Positions 15,578-24,054 are shown, counted from the stretch's first letter. The stretch is DNA of 64,000 nt from JAYEHL01 sp041653935 (GCA_041653935.1 JBAZEO010000002.1:434001-498000), one strand, 5' to 3'. The notes: generated by a model not told the origin, from the letters alone. Numbers and translations are program-made.

Positions 15578-17526
15578 AGAAGACGCACTTCGAGCACCTG
15601 TTCAAACCAATCTTTATCAACGGCATGGAGCTGAAGAACCGCATCGCTCTGGCGCCGATGGGCAGTCTCCTGGCCTACGACGGGGGAATGCCCAGCCAGC
15701 GCCTCATCGACCACTACATGGCCCGGGTCGATGGCGGCTGCGGCCTGATAATGCTTGAAGACACCACAGTGCATCATTCGCTGGCCTTATGCTTCGGTGA
15801 GATCGGCGTGGGCGCTATTTACGACGACAGCCTGATACCGGGCTGGAAGAAGCTGACGGATCAGATACATAAAGGCGGAGCCAGTGCCTCCATACAGCTG
15901 TGGCATCCCGGCCGCCAGGCGCCGGCGCTGGGCCCGGAGCGGCCGCCGTGGGCGCCGTCCATGCTGCCCTGCCCCTGTCCCAACTGCCAGGACATCCCCC
16001 ACGTGATGAGCATCGCCGATATCTATGAGATAATCGATTGCTTCGCCCAGGCGGCGCGGCGTGTTAAAGAGGCCGGCGTCGATGCCATAGAGCTTTGCGG
16101 CACGCACGGGTATCTCATAGCACAGTTCATGTCAGCCTACAGCAACAGGCGCACCGATAAGTACGGAGGCGACCTGCGCAGCAGGATGCGCTTCGCCCTG
16201 GAGATAATCGAGGCCTGCCGCTCAAAGGTGGGACCCGACTTCCCGATAATCTTCCGTTTCAGCGCCGACGAGCGCGTGCCCGGCGGGCGCACCATCGAGG
16301 AATCGGTGGCCATCGCCCCGTGGCTGGTGCAGGCCGGGGTCGATTGTCTCAGCGTCTCCACAGGCGTCTACGCCAACATCGAGGCCTACACCGCCGCGCC
16401 CATGGCCGTGCCCAAGGGATTCCTAATGCGCGACGCGGAGGCGATAAAGGCCGCCGCGAACGTGCCGGTGATCGCCGTAGGCCGGCTCAATGACCCGCTC
16501 ATCGCCGAGCAGTTCGTGGCCCAGGGCAAGGCCGATATCGTAGCCATAGGGCGTCAGATGCTGGCCGATCCCGAGTGGGCCAACAAGGTAAAGTCCGGGG
16601 ATATCGAGGACATCAGGTGGTGCACCTCGTGCTCACACGAGTGCCTGCACGCCCTCATGACAAAGTTCAGCTTCAAGTGCCAAGTCAATCCCGAGCTGGG
16701 CCACGAACGGGAGATGGCCATCACCCCGGCCAAGGTGCAGAAGCGCGTCGTTGTTGTCGGCGGGGGCCCTGCAGGCATGGAGGCGGCGCGGGTGGCAAGG
16801 CTCCGAGGGCATGATGTCACGCTATTCGAGAGGGAGCCTGAGCTCGGCGGGCAATACCGCCTCGCTGCTGTCCCCCCCACCAAGCAGGAGCTCCTCCCCT
16901 ATATCAAGTACCAGATGCGCCAGCTGGACAAAGCCGGCGTGAAGATAAAGCTGGCGAGCGAGGCCACCGCTGCCGAGATCGATAAGCTGAAGCCCGACGC
17001 GGTGGTCATCGCCACTGGCAGCGCGCCGCTGGTGCCTCAGATACCGGGGGTCGACGGCAAGAACGTGGTCGGCGCCCGCGACGTGCTCAAGTTCAAGGCG
17101 GTCACCGGGAAAAAGGTGCTCATCGCCGGCGGCGGCATGGTGGGCTGCGAGACCGCCGACCTGCTGGCCTCTTACGGCAGGAAAGTTACAATCGTGGAAA
17201 TGCTGCCAGATATAGCCAGCGACATGGTTCCAGGACCCAAGTATCATCTGCTTAAGCGCCTCGATGAGCAGAAGGTTAAAATCGTCACATCGTGCAGCAT
17301 CGAGAGGTTCACCGCCGACGGAGCCGTGGTGAAGCGCGACGGCGTCGAAGAAACGATACGTGGCATGGATACCATCGTGCTGGCTATGGGAGCCGTTGCC
17401 GATAACGCGCTGGCAAAACAGCTGGAAGGTAAGATAAAAGAGATATACGTAATAGGCGATGCCGAGAAACCGGGCGACGCTACGGAGGCTATCGCCGCCG
17501 GAGCCAAGACAGGCAGGAGCATATAG
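15574..17526 (+). CDS. Old-yellow-enzyme family FMN/FeS/FAD oxidoreductase, second paralogue
   Basis: 650 residues, ATGA overlap with lgt. Same layout as the protein at 873: FMN barrel with CGTHGYLIAQF (Tyr retained), cluster motif CTSCSHEC at about 350 with a fourth Cys in CQVNP, FAD fold (GGGPAG about 396) and NAD(P)H fold (GGGMVG about 520). The FadH His252 position again appears replaced. Its place inside a metal-uptake operon is odd: it may be a passenger, or a redox enzyme needed under metal limitation. Substrate unknown. Confidence 0.9.
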   Translation: MKKTHFEHLFKPIFINGMELKNRIALAPMGSLLAYDGGMPSQRLIDHYMARVDGGCGLIMLEDTTVHHSLALCFGEIGVGAIYDDSLIPGWKKLTDQIHKGGASASIQLWHPGRQAPALGPERPPWAPSMLPCPCPNCQDIPHVMSIADIYEIIDCFAQAARRVKEAGVDAIELCGTHGYLIAQFMSAYSNRRTDKYGGDLRSRMRFALEIIEACRSKVGPDFPIIFRFSADERVPGGRTIEESVAIAPWLVQAGVDCLSVSTGVYANIEAYTAAPMAVPKGFLMRDAEAIKAAANVPVIAVGRLNDPLIAEQFVAQGKADIVAIGRQMLADPEWANKVKSGDIEDIRWCTSCSHECLHALMTKFSFKCQVNPELGHEREMAITPAKVQKRVVVVGGGPAGMEAARVARLRGHDVTLFEREPELGGQYRLAAVPPTKQELLPYIKYQMRQLDKAGVKIKLASEATAAEIDKLKPDAVVIATGSAPLVPQIPGVDGKNVVGARDVLKFKAVTGKKVLIAGGGMVGCETADLLASYGRKVTIVEMLPDIASDMVPGPKYHLLKRLDEQKVKIVTSCSIERFTADGAVVKRDGVEETIRGMDTIVLAMGAVADNALAKQLEGKIKEIYVIGDAEKPGDATEAIAAGAKTGRSI

Positions 17527-17528
17527 GA

Positions 17529-18416
17529 ATGAAGGCGCAGAAGTACGCCAAGCCAGTTATGGTCGTCGCGACCATTGTAATCTCACTGGCCATGCTGTTC
17601 ATCCCGACCTCACACAAACAGAACGAGGCCAGCGACAGTCTGAGCGTGACGGTCACCCTTATACCATACGCCGATTTCGTGCGGCAGGTCGGCGGCGATA
17701 AGGTCGACGTTACCATTATGGTGCCACCGGGCGCCAGTCCGCACTCATATGAGCCAACGCCGAGCCAGATGGTATCACTCAGCAATACCGAGGTTTATGT
17801 GCAGGCGGGCTCAGGTATAGAATTTGAGATCATTTGGATGGATAAGCTCATCGAGCAGAACCCGGAGATGACCGTGATAAACGGCTCCGCGGGCATCGAC
17901 CTTATGGTCAGCAGCGACCCCGACAAGCCGGGGATGGACCCGCACGTATGGACATCGCCGATAAACGCAAAGATAATCGTGCAGAATATACTAGACGGCC
18001 TCATCGCCATCGATCCCGATAACGAAAACTTCTATCGCTCGAACGCGGAGAGTTGTCTGGAACAGCTCGACGAGATTGATGCATATATCCACGGCAAGCT
18101 CGACGGCTACAGCAACAGGCACTTCCTTATCTATCACCCATCGTTCGGATACTTTTCCAGCGAATACGGCCTGGAGCAGACCGCCATAGAGTACGAGGGC
18201 AAGGAGCCCACGCCGCAGGTGCTGCAGGACTGCATCGACCTGTCCGGGCAGTACCACCTGAACTATGTTTTCATCGAGCCGCAGTTCGTGCTGGAGTACG
18301 CGGAGACCATAGCTGATGCCACCGGCGGCGAGACGGTTACGATAGATGCGCTGGCGCAGGACTACGTGACCAGCATGCGCAACACAACCGATGCGCTGGC
18401 GCAGGAGTTTGAATAA
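17529..18416 (+). CDS. znuA: Zinc/manganese ABC transporter substrate-binding protein
   Basis: 295 residues. N-terminal hydrophobic segment (residues 9-26), then the cluster A-I metal-binding fold. Metal-ligand motifs are GASPHSYEP, MDPHVWTSP, YHPSFGYFSSEYG and a C-terminal acidic segment. The long His/Asp-rich loop typical of ZnuA is absent. There is no lipobox Cys after the hydrophobic segment, so the protein is either cleaved and free or anchored by its N-terminal helix. Encoded 2 nt after the OYE gene and 12 nt before its ATPase. Confidence 0.9.
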   Translation: MKAQKYAKPVMVVATIVISLAMLFIPTSHKQNEASDSLSVTVTLIPYADFVRQVGGDKVDVTIMVPPGASPHSYEPTPSQMVSLSNTEVYVQAGSGIEFEIIWMDKLIEQNPEMTVINGSAGIDLMVSSDPDKPGMDPHVWTSPINAKIIVQNILDGLIAIDPDNENFYRSNAESCLEQLDEIDAYIHGKLDGYSNRHFLIYHPSFGYFSSEYGLEQTAIEYEGKEPTPQVLQDCIDLSGQYHLNYVFIEPQFVLEYAETIADATGGETVTIDALAQDYVTSMRNTTDALAQEFE

Positions 18417-18428
18417 TCAGGAACCGAT

Positions 18429-19217
18429 ATGTCAGAGAACACTAAAGGTACGGTCACGACAGAGGAAGTCATCAGGCTGGAGAACGTCTGGCTATACTAC
18501 GACGGCATGCCCGTTCTGGAGGACATCAATTTCTCGTTGTACAAGGACGACTTCCTGGGGATTATAGGACCCAATGGCGGCGGCAAGACCACGCTGCTGC
18601 GCCTGCTGCTGGGGCTGGCCAGGCCCAGCAGCGGCCGCGTCACTATACTGGGAGAGCCCCCGGAAAAGGGCCGCAGGCATGTGGGCTACCTGCCACAGCG
18701 CAGCCTCTTCGACAGCGACTTCCCGGCAAGCGTGATGGAGGTCGTGCTGCTGGGACGGCTGGGGCGTGCCGCCCTGTTCCACCGCTACAACAGCGCCGAT
18801 AGGAACGCAGCCACGGAAGCCCTTAAGAGGGTGGGCATGCTGGAGCACAGGAACCAGCAGATAGGCAAGCTCTCGGGCGGGCAGCAGCAGAGGGTCTTTG
18901 TGGCCCGCGCCCTCGCCAGCGACCCCCAGATACTGCTCATGGACGAGCCTATGGCCAGCGTAGACACGCCCATGCAGGCCGGTTTCTACGAGCTACTGGA
19001 CGGTCTGAAACATAAGATGACCATAGTCATGGTGTCCCACGACATAAGCGTAGTCTCGGCATATGTTGACAAGATCGCCTGCCTCAACCGCAGGCTCTAC
19101 TACCACGGCACCAAGGATCTGAATAAGCACGACCTGGAGGAGGCTTACCAGTGCCCGGTCGAACTCATAGCTCACGGCACGCCGCACCACGTCTTTGAGG
19201 AGCACAGCGACAAATGA
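18429..19217 (+). CDS. znuC: Zinc/manganese ABC transporter ATPase
   Basis: 262 residues. Walker A GPNGGGKTT near residue 47, signature LSGGQQQR, Walker B ILLMDEP and the H-loop Ser-His in MVSHDIS are all intact. It energises metal import with the permease encoded next, whose ATG overlaps its stop codon (ATGA). Preceded by CAGGAA. Zinc versus manganese specificity is not resolved. Confidence 0.92.
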   Translation: MSENTKGTVTTEEVIRLENVWLYYDGMPVLEDINFSLYKDDFLGIIGPNGGGKTTLLRLLLGLARPSSGRVTILGEPPEKGRRHVGYLPQRSLFDSDFPASVMEVVLLGRLGRAALFHRYNSADRNAATEALKRVGMLEHRNQQIGKLSGGQQQRVFVARALASDPQILLMDEPMASVDTPMQAGFYELLDGLKHKMTIVMVSHDISVVSAYVDKIACLNRRLYYHGTKDLNKHDLEEAYQCPVELIAHGTPHHVFEEHSDK

Positions 19218-20071
19218 TAGAAGCCCTGACGCAATACGAGTTCATGCGCAACGCCCTGTTGGCCGGACTGCTGGCCGCTGTGGCCTGCGGCATCATCGGC
19301 ACCTACGTCGTGGTGAAACGGATGACATTCATCAGCGGCGGCATATCGCACGCCTCGTTCGGCGGCATCGGCCTGGGATACTATCTCTCCCACTACGTGT
19401 CATGGATGACACCGGTCATCGGCGCGCTGATATTCACCGTGGCCGCAGCCCTGGGCATCGGCACGATTGTAAAGCGCTCCAAGCTCACCGAGGACACCGC
19501 CATCGGTATCCTGTGGTCCGTAGGCATGGCCATAGGCATAATCTTCATCGGCATCACGCCGGGCTACATCATCTCCGACCTCTTCGGTTACCTATTCGGC
19601 AATATACTCATCGTGCCCACATCCGACATAATAATGATGGCCGTCCTCGATGCGATCATCATCGGTGTGGTCATACTGCTGTACAAGGAGTTCTTCGCCC
19701 TTTCCTTCGATCAGGAGTTCAGCACAGCCGCAGGCATACCGACCGAACGCCTGTACCTCATACTGCTGGGGCTCATCGCGCTCACAGTGGTGCTGCTGAT
19801 ACGCGTGGTTGGAATTATCCTCATAATCGCGCTGCTGACGATACCCGCAGCCACCGCACGCCAGTACACGCACAGCATGAAGAACATGATGTGGCTCTCG
19901 ATACTCATCGGCATGGCCTCCGTCATCGGCGGCCTGCGTCTTTCGTATGAACTGGACATTGCCTCGGGCGCGACCATCATCCTCTTCAGCGGCGCCCTCT
20001 TCCTGGTATCAACGATATTCACCCGCCTGTGCCGCAAGAAGCACAGCTACACCAACACATCCGCCGAGTAA
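19214..20071 (+). CDS. znuB: Zinc/manganese ABC transporter permease
   Basis: 285 residues with about eight to nine membrane helices, ABC-3 family. Typical segments are VVVKRMTFISGGISHASFGGIGLG near residue 34 and the later GLIALTVVLLIRVVGIILI helix with PAATA. Last gene of the fur-lgt-OYE-znuACB operon. A short relic of the dispersed repeat, not a canonical terminator, follows it. Confidence 0.92.
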   Translation: MIEALTQYEFMRNALLAGLLAAVACGIIGTYVVVKRMTFISGGISHASFGGIGLGYYLSHYVSWMTPVIGALIFTVAAALGIGTIVKRSKLTEDTAIGILWSVGMAIGIIFIGITPGYIISDLFGYLFGNILIVPTSDIIMMAVLDAIIIGVVILLYKEFFALSFDQEFSTAAGIPTERLYLILLGLIALTVVLLIRVVGIILIIALLTIPAATARQYTHSMKNMMWLSILIGMASVIGGLRLSYELDIASGATIILFSGALFLVSTIFTRLCRKKHSYTNTSAE

Positions 20072-20086
20072 AGGGAGGTTCGAGAT

Positions 20087-20120
20087 TCTCCCCGTCGTAG
20101 GGGATAGCAGGAGGGTTGAT
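20087..20120 (+). repeat. Relic of terminal module of the dispersed repeat
   Basis: TCTCCCCGTCGTAGGGGATAG followed by GGAGGGTTGATG (the first run trimmed here to its core) resembles the final hairpin and GGGTTGA end of the repeat. Unlike the other copies it lies downstream of a gene (znuB) and faces the end of a minus-strand gene; its small hairpin may help end the znu transcript. Confidence 0.4.
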
Positions 20121-20147
20121 GTCTTACACCAATATCTCTTGCTAAAC

Positions 20148-20780
20148 TCAGTAATTCATTAAGGCAATATGAAGAATAGCATATATGATAATAGATAAAA
20201 CAAAGCCAATAGCCACCGATGCGAACACTAAAGTTTCGTTTTTATAATTGATCCAGACCATAGCACCCATAGCCAATGGGAAGAAGAAGATTAGGACAAC
20301 CAGTGACAATGCGCCCGAAGGATCCAAGGAATGGAAATAGACTATGTTCGTAACGATCATGTCCACGATCCACAACCCAAAACAGCCCCACCATATCCAG
20401 GCATTATTTCGAACGATCAACGCCACCTGAAAACCAAATGAGACTACGGCAAGCACAAGCAACCCTATAAAGGTCGAGCGACCTTTATCCCAGTGAATCA
20501 GTAACGGGATGTAGGTTATGAAACACAGCAACAGCAATATAACAGCCATGCTTCTTGAATTGGTATCATGGCTTTTCCTAACAGTAGGACCCCCAACGAA
20601 ACTGCTCTTTATTTCGTCCAGGGGGATACTGAACCATTTTGCAGCGCAGACGGAACAAGCAGCCCTACCTTCAACCGTACTGCGGCAAACGGAACAGAAG
20701 CCCCTGCCGCAGAATGCGCACGTGCCAATGGCGTCGTGGTCTTTATGCACAGCGCATTTTACGCAGGAATTCTCCACCAT
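20148..20780 (-). CDS. B-box-like zinc-finger membrane protein
   Basis: 210 residues. The N-terminal 48 residues hold paired metal ligands (CVKCAVHKDH, CAFCGRGFC, CSVC) in a pattern like a B-box or double zinc ribbon. The rest is four to five hydrophobic helices from about residue 78, with a conserved-looking WIWWGCFGLW. It is probably a membrane protein with a cytosolic zinc module. Comparable B-box/TM proteins in bacteria and archaea have no assigned function. It is convergent with the znu operon. Confidence 0.7.
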   Translation of the reverse strand: MVENSCVKCAVHKDHDAIGTCAFCGRGFCSVCRSTVEGRAACSVCAAKWFSIPLDEIKSSFVGGPTVRKSHDTNSRSMAVILLLLCFITYIPLLIHWDKGRSTFIGLLVLAVVSFGFQVALIVRNNAWIWWGCFGLWIVDMIVTNIVYFHSLDPSGALSLVVLIFFFPLAMGAMVWINYKNETLVFASVAIGFVLSIIIYAILHIALMNY

Positions 20781-20914
20781 ATATTCAGCGCTCCGATTTT
20801 ACCCTCTGTGGACTCAATCGATAACTCAGAAAGATACTAAAGGAAATAGCTATCACTGTCAATCTTGAGAGATACGAAATGCCTCCTATCGGGACATCAG
20901 AGCCTGCCCTGAAC

Positions 20915-20944
20915 TTGCCGAAAAGCATCGTTTTGCTTTAAAAT
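20915..20944 (+). promoter_or_regulatory. Candidate promoter for gene at 21009
   Basis: TTGCCG (20915-20920), 18-bp spacer, TAAAAT (20939-20944). It lies about 65 bp upstream of a gene with a strong ribosome site. Confidence 0.4.
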
Positions 20945-21008
20945 AGCTCCTGCAAGACAGCCTTATCTTTAACATAAACTTGTTGAAGATACCAAAAGGA
21001 GGCCATTA

Positions 21009-21296
21009 ATGACCGAGAGAAAGATGGAAGTAAAGATACACGAGGTGTTCGAGATCCACATACACGGAAATAATCTCACCGGACCTATGGCCTACCTGGA
21101 ATTCATGCCTAACTGCGTTTATCTGCTGTCCGCATCGCAGAGCAAAGGCCCGAACGATGCCGAAGGCTCAACCACATACTCCTTCAAATTCCTACCGTTA
21201 TGGGTAGCGGATTCGTACATCAACTTCCTGCTCCTCGCCGTCGACGGCCACCAACAGGAAGGCATCACCTACCGCCTGTTAATCAGGGAAGCCTGA
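21009..21296 (+). CDS. Small conserved-looking protein of unknown function
   Basis: 95 residues behind a strong AAAAGGAGG site, so expression is likely. No signal peptide or membrane segment; predicted beta-rich. The run HGNNLTGPMAYLEF vaguely recalls the NPTTG loop of chagasin-type (I42) protease inhibitors, but the match is too weak to assign. It is followed 63 nt later by a second Fur gene and then a secreted serine protease, which makes an inhibitor role worth testing. Confidence 0.65.
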   Translation: MTERKMEVKIHEVFEIHIHGNNLTGPMAYLEFMPNCVYLLSASQSKGPNDAEGSTTYSFKFLPLWVADSYINFLLLAVDGHQQEGITYRLLIREA

Positions 21297-21347
21297 AGGG
21301 TTTCATCCCTTACTCCCTCATTATGTTAAAACAACCGCAAGCTGTGG

Positions 21348-21353
21348 TAGAAT
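21348..21353 (+). promoter_or_regulatory. -10 box of a probable leaderless transcript
   Basis: TAGAAT lies only 6 nt before the ATG of the second Fur gene and no Shine-Dalgarno sequence is present, so transcription would begin at or next to the start codon. The -35 region (GTTAAA near 21325) is poor. Confidence 0.5.
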
Positions 21354-21359
21354 ATCCCC

Positions 21360-21788
21360 ATGAAATCAGGCGAGAGGGAATCCGTCTTCAGCGCACTGCG
21401 TGCAAAGGGCTTCCGTATGACCCCGCAGCGCATGATGGTCTTGGAGGCCGTAGGGGCCAGCGATGACCACATCAGCGCCGAGGAGATATTCAAGCAGGCC
21501 CACGCCAAATACCCTTACCTCAATATATCCACCGTGTACCGCACTCTCGAGCTTCTAAAGAACGAGGGCTTAGTAGCGGAGAGCGATCTGGGCGGCGGCA
21601 GGCTCGTCTACCACCCCGTGGGCAAGGCTCACCACCACCACCTTGTCTGCCGTAGGTGCGGCGGCGTGCAGGACGTGGACGAATCCGTCTTCGACCGGCT
21701 GAGCGCTGAGCTGAAGAAGCGGTACAGCTTTAACGCCGAGCTTGAACACATGGCCATCTTCGGCACATGTAAAAAGTGCGAGGGGTGA
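21360..21788 (+). CDS. Fur-family metalloregulator (second paralogue, Fur/PerR-like)
   Basis: 142 residues. Winged helix GFRMTPQRMMVLEAV and LNISTVYRTLELL; regulatory metal site around GKAHHHHLVCRRCGG; C-terminal CKKC. The N-terminal helix and the DVDESVFDRL segment resemble PerR/Fur proteins. Starts are limited to this ATG, which sits 6 nt downstream of a -10 box without a ribosome site, suggesting leaderless translation. It is 4 nt upstream of the lipoprotein protease, so they are co-transcribed. Metal specificity unknown. Confidence 0.9.
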   Translation: MKSGERESVFSALRAKGFRMTPQRMMVLEAVGASDDHISAEEIFKQAHAKYPYLNISTVYRTLELLKNEGLVAESDLGGGRLVYHPVGKAHHHHLVCRRCGGVQDVDESVFDRLSAELKKRYSFNAELEHMAIFGTCKKCEG

Positions 21789-21792
21789 GCAA

Positions 21793-23115
21793 ATGAAAAT
21801 AGCGAAAGTTATCATTCCGCTGGCGCTCATCGCTCTGGCCGTCGCGGGCTGTGATTCCGACGTTGGACAGTCAACAATCAACGGGGAGCAGGCAGCGGCT
21901 GTTTACGAGCAGATAGCGCCGTCGATAGTGTTCATCGATACGCCGAACGGCACCGGCAGCGGCATCTATATCGATGGCGGATACATCCTGACCTGCGCGC
22001 ACGTGGCCTGGCCTTTCACTAACGTGCGCATCGTCTTCCCCAACGGCAACGAGTTCGATGTCGATGTGTTCAACACCGATCCCATGGCCGATATGGCAGT
22101 GCTGGGCCCGGTTTCCGCCTCCGCGCCTCAGCTCTCGCTATCATCGAACGACGTCATAAAAATAGGCGACACAGTCTTTATCGTCGGCTACCCCGGCGAG
22201 CCCGACGAATACCCCCAGCCCGCGTTCTCGCAGGGGCTCATCTCCAGACTGCGCGAATGGGATTCACAAAATCTGACCTACATCCAGACGGACGCCACCA
22301 CCACGGGCGGGGCCAGCGGCGGCGCACTCGTCTCAAGTGAGGGCAATATCATAGGCATGATCGGCTTCACGTTCCCTGAGGTGTTCGGGCTGGGCGTGTC
22401 CGCCGCCGACATATCGTCCCGCGTGCAAAGCCTCATCGACGGAGTAGACGTTTCCGGCCTGGGATGGCGTGATCTGCCTTTATACGGAGGCCAGACGGCG
22501 CAGGAAGCAACACTGAAAAACAGCTATGACAGCAAAGTCTTTATTATCAACGAGCCTGAAGGAACTACTGTCGACATTGAGGCCTCCAGCGATAACGATA
22601 TCGCGTTATATCTGATCGACGGCCTCGGCTACGCGCTCGCCGAGGCCGATGATGGCTACAGCGGTACCGAATCCCTCTCCGCCGACACCGAGTACGACGC
22701 GCCATATTTTCTCATCGTCAGGCAGTTCGACGACTCACAGGCGAACGTAAAAATCAGCAGCAGCTGCAACCTGATACCGCTAAACGACGTGGACGACGGC
22801 ATGTCCGTCAGCGTAGGCCAGACCATCATAGGGAACATCGACTGCCCCGGGGATTGGGATTACTTCGCCCTGGACCTGGCAGCCTACCAGACGGTGACGA
22901 TTACGGTCGATTCCCTTGCCATAGACGCTTACATCGAGGTGGGGTCTCTGGACGGCTACGATGAGGATGACTGGTATGACGATGACAGCGGCGGCGGGGT
23001 GTTCGGCACCAACTCCGAGCTGGAGTTCACCGCGCCGCAGTCCGGCAGGTACTACATATCGGTCTCGGATGTATATGACGAATGGTCCGGCGGGTATATT
23101 CTCAGCATCGAGTAG
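21793..23115 (+). CDS. Lipoprotein trypsin-like (HtrA-type) serine protease with PPC domains
   Basis: 440 residues. The signal peptide ends in a lipobox LAVAGC, fixing the ATG (with AGGGG upstream) and predicting a membrane-anchored extracellular protein processed by Lgt and signal peptidase II. Catalytic triad: His in TCAHV, Asp in DMAVL, Ser in GASGGAL. The C-terminal half contains two beta-rich bacterial pre-peptidase C-terminal (PPC) modules, the second with an Asp-rich DEDDWYDDD stretch that may bind calcium. No PDZ domain. Likely a surface protease or quality-control enzyme, co-transcribed with a Fur regulator. Confidence 0.88.
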   Translation: MKIAKVIIPLALIALAVAGCDSDVGQSTINGEQAAAVYEQIAPSIVFIDTPNGTGSGIYIDGGYILTCAHVAWPFTNVRIVFPNGNEFDVDVFNTDPMADMAVLGPVSASAPQLSLSSNDVIKIGDTVFIVGYPGEPDEYPQPAFSQGLISRLREWDSQNLTYIQTDATTTGGASGGALVSSEGNIIGMIGFTFPEVFGLGVSAADISSRVQSLIDGVDVSGLGWRDLPLYGGQTAQEATLKNSYDSKVFIINEPEGTTVDIEASSDNDIALYLIDGLGYALAEADDGYSGTESLSADTEYDAPYFLIVRQFDDSQANVKISSSCNLIPLNDVDDGMSVSVGQTIIGNIDCPGDWDYFALDLAAYQTVTITVDSLAIDAYIEVGSLDGYDEDDWYDDDSGGGVFGTNSELEFTAPQSGRYYISVSDVYDEWSGGYILSIE

Positions 23116-23119
23116 CAAT

Positions 23120-23149
23120 TTGCACCTCCCCTCCCAATAATGTTATATT
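23120..23149 (+). promoter_or_regulatory. Candidate promoter for small membrane protein operon
   Basis: TTGCAC (23120-23125), 18-bp spacer, TATATT (23144-23149), about 40 bp ahead of a small gene with a strong ribosome site. Confidence 0.5.
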
Positions 23150-23188
23150 CCCCTCGACTATAGTAGCAACGGTAACAAGGAGGAACTT

Positions 23189-23308
23189 ATGAGCGACCTG
23201 AATCTTGTTTTGGGATGGGGTTCACCTATCGGGATAGGAATATTTCTGATCTGTTTAGGAACTATGATCTACTTATTAGCAAAAGTAGGCGATAAAAAGA
23301 AACAATGA
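23189..23308 (+). CDS. 39-residue single-span membrane protein
   Basis: A short open frame starting ATG with a near-ideal AAGGAGG at 23177-23183. The product MSDLNLVLGWGSPIG... has one hydrophobic helix (about residues 13-31) and a basic tail KVGDKKKQ, the layout of small N-out membrane proteins. A promoter-like pair lies upstream and a MaoC-like gene starts 21 nt after its stop. The strong ribosome site and membrane pattern argue for a real gene; function unknown. Confidence 0.7.
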   Translation: MSDLNLVLGWGSPIGIGIFLICLGTMIYLLAKVGDKKKQ

Positions 23309-23329
23309 TCCGTTCTGTAAGGAGAACTC

Positions 23330-23767
23330 ATGGACGCCCTGTATTTTGAAGATATCCTCGTAGGAGAAAAGATCATCGTCGGCACGCACGCGGCGGACAA
23401 AGAGGGGATGATCGAGTTCGCCAAATGTTGGGACCCGCAAGTCTTCCATATCGACGAGAAGGAAGCGGCACACCACAACGGCCTCATCGCGTCATCGAAC
23501 TATACAATGTGCGTGGTGACAAAGGTCATCGGATCAAACCTGCACATAAAGACATACGGCGTCATGGAGTACAACCAGATAAAGGTGCACGCGCCCGTGC
23601 GCCCGGGTGATGTGCTGACGGTGAGCATGGAGTGGGCGGAGAAGCGCGCATCGCGCAGCAAGCCCGACCGGGGGGTGGTGCTCTCGCGCATAGAGGTGCG
23701 CAACCAGCGCGACGAGCTGATGCTGAGCTACATCGCATCGATAATGATGATAAAGCGCGGGGCGTAG
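23330..23767 (+). CDS. MaoC-like hotdog-fold protein (acyl-CoA hydratase/dehydratase-like)
   Basis: 145 residues, ATG behind TAAGGAG. Hotdog fold with an R-hydratase-like active segment FAKCWDPQVFHIDEKEA, which keeps the Asp and His of the hydratase-2 motif. The C-terminal half has the VRPGDVLTVSMEW strand usual in MaoC proteins. Likely acts on an enoyl- or 3-hydroxyacyl-CoA. It would suit the acyl-CoA chemistry elsewhere in the window, though no such gene is adjacent. Confidence 0.82.
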   Translation: MDALYFEDILVGEKIIVGTHAADKEGMIEFAKCWDPQVFHIDEKEAAHHNGLIASSNYTMCVVTKVIGSNLHIKTYGVMEYNQIKVHAPVRPGDVLTVSMEWAEKRASRSKPDRGVVLSRIEVRNQRDELMLSYIASIMMIKRGA

Positions 23768-23777
23768 GGGCAATTTA

Positions 23778-24054
23778 CCCTCACCCTGACCCTCTCCCTG
23801 CAAGGAAGAGGGATAGCAAACCCTATACAGCTGCGGCGCGCAGAGTTATTCGTATGTGCATGGCACTTCGTCCATGCACATACACCAAGGTTCACCATGT
23901 GCTATACACACTTTTTCTACAGCCCTCTACCATATACTAGGTAGAGGTTAGCCCCCTGATAGAGGTGCAGGAGATGATTCTCCTGCCGGGGGTTTGGGGG
24001 TGTCCCCCTTCTTTTTTCTACTCCCCCAAGATTGGGGGATTCCAGGGGGTTGAT
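23778..24054 (+). repeat. Composite dispersed repeat, copy with short 3' module
   Basis: Fills nearly all of the 300-bp gap 23768-24069. Module order is the same as near 14.0 kb. Its main hairpin is GTATGTGCATGG/CCATGCACATAC (23852-23883), a paired C-to-T and G-to-A change relative to other copies. The next is CCTCTACC/GGTAGAGG (23924-23947). The terminal GGTTCGGTTATTG segment and second C/G hairpin are absent. Confidence 0.85.

Noticed and set aside
21742..21792. Upstream extension of the serine protease
   Set aside because: It would precede a clear lipoprotein signal peptide and overlap the Fur gene; the ATG at 21793 has a ribosome site.
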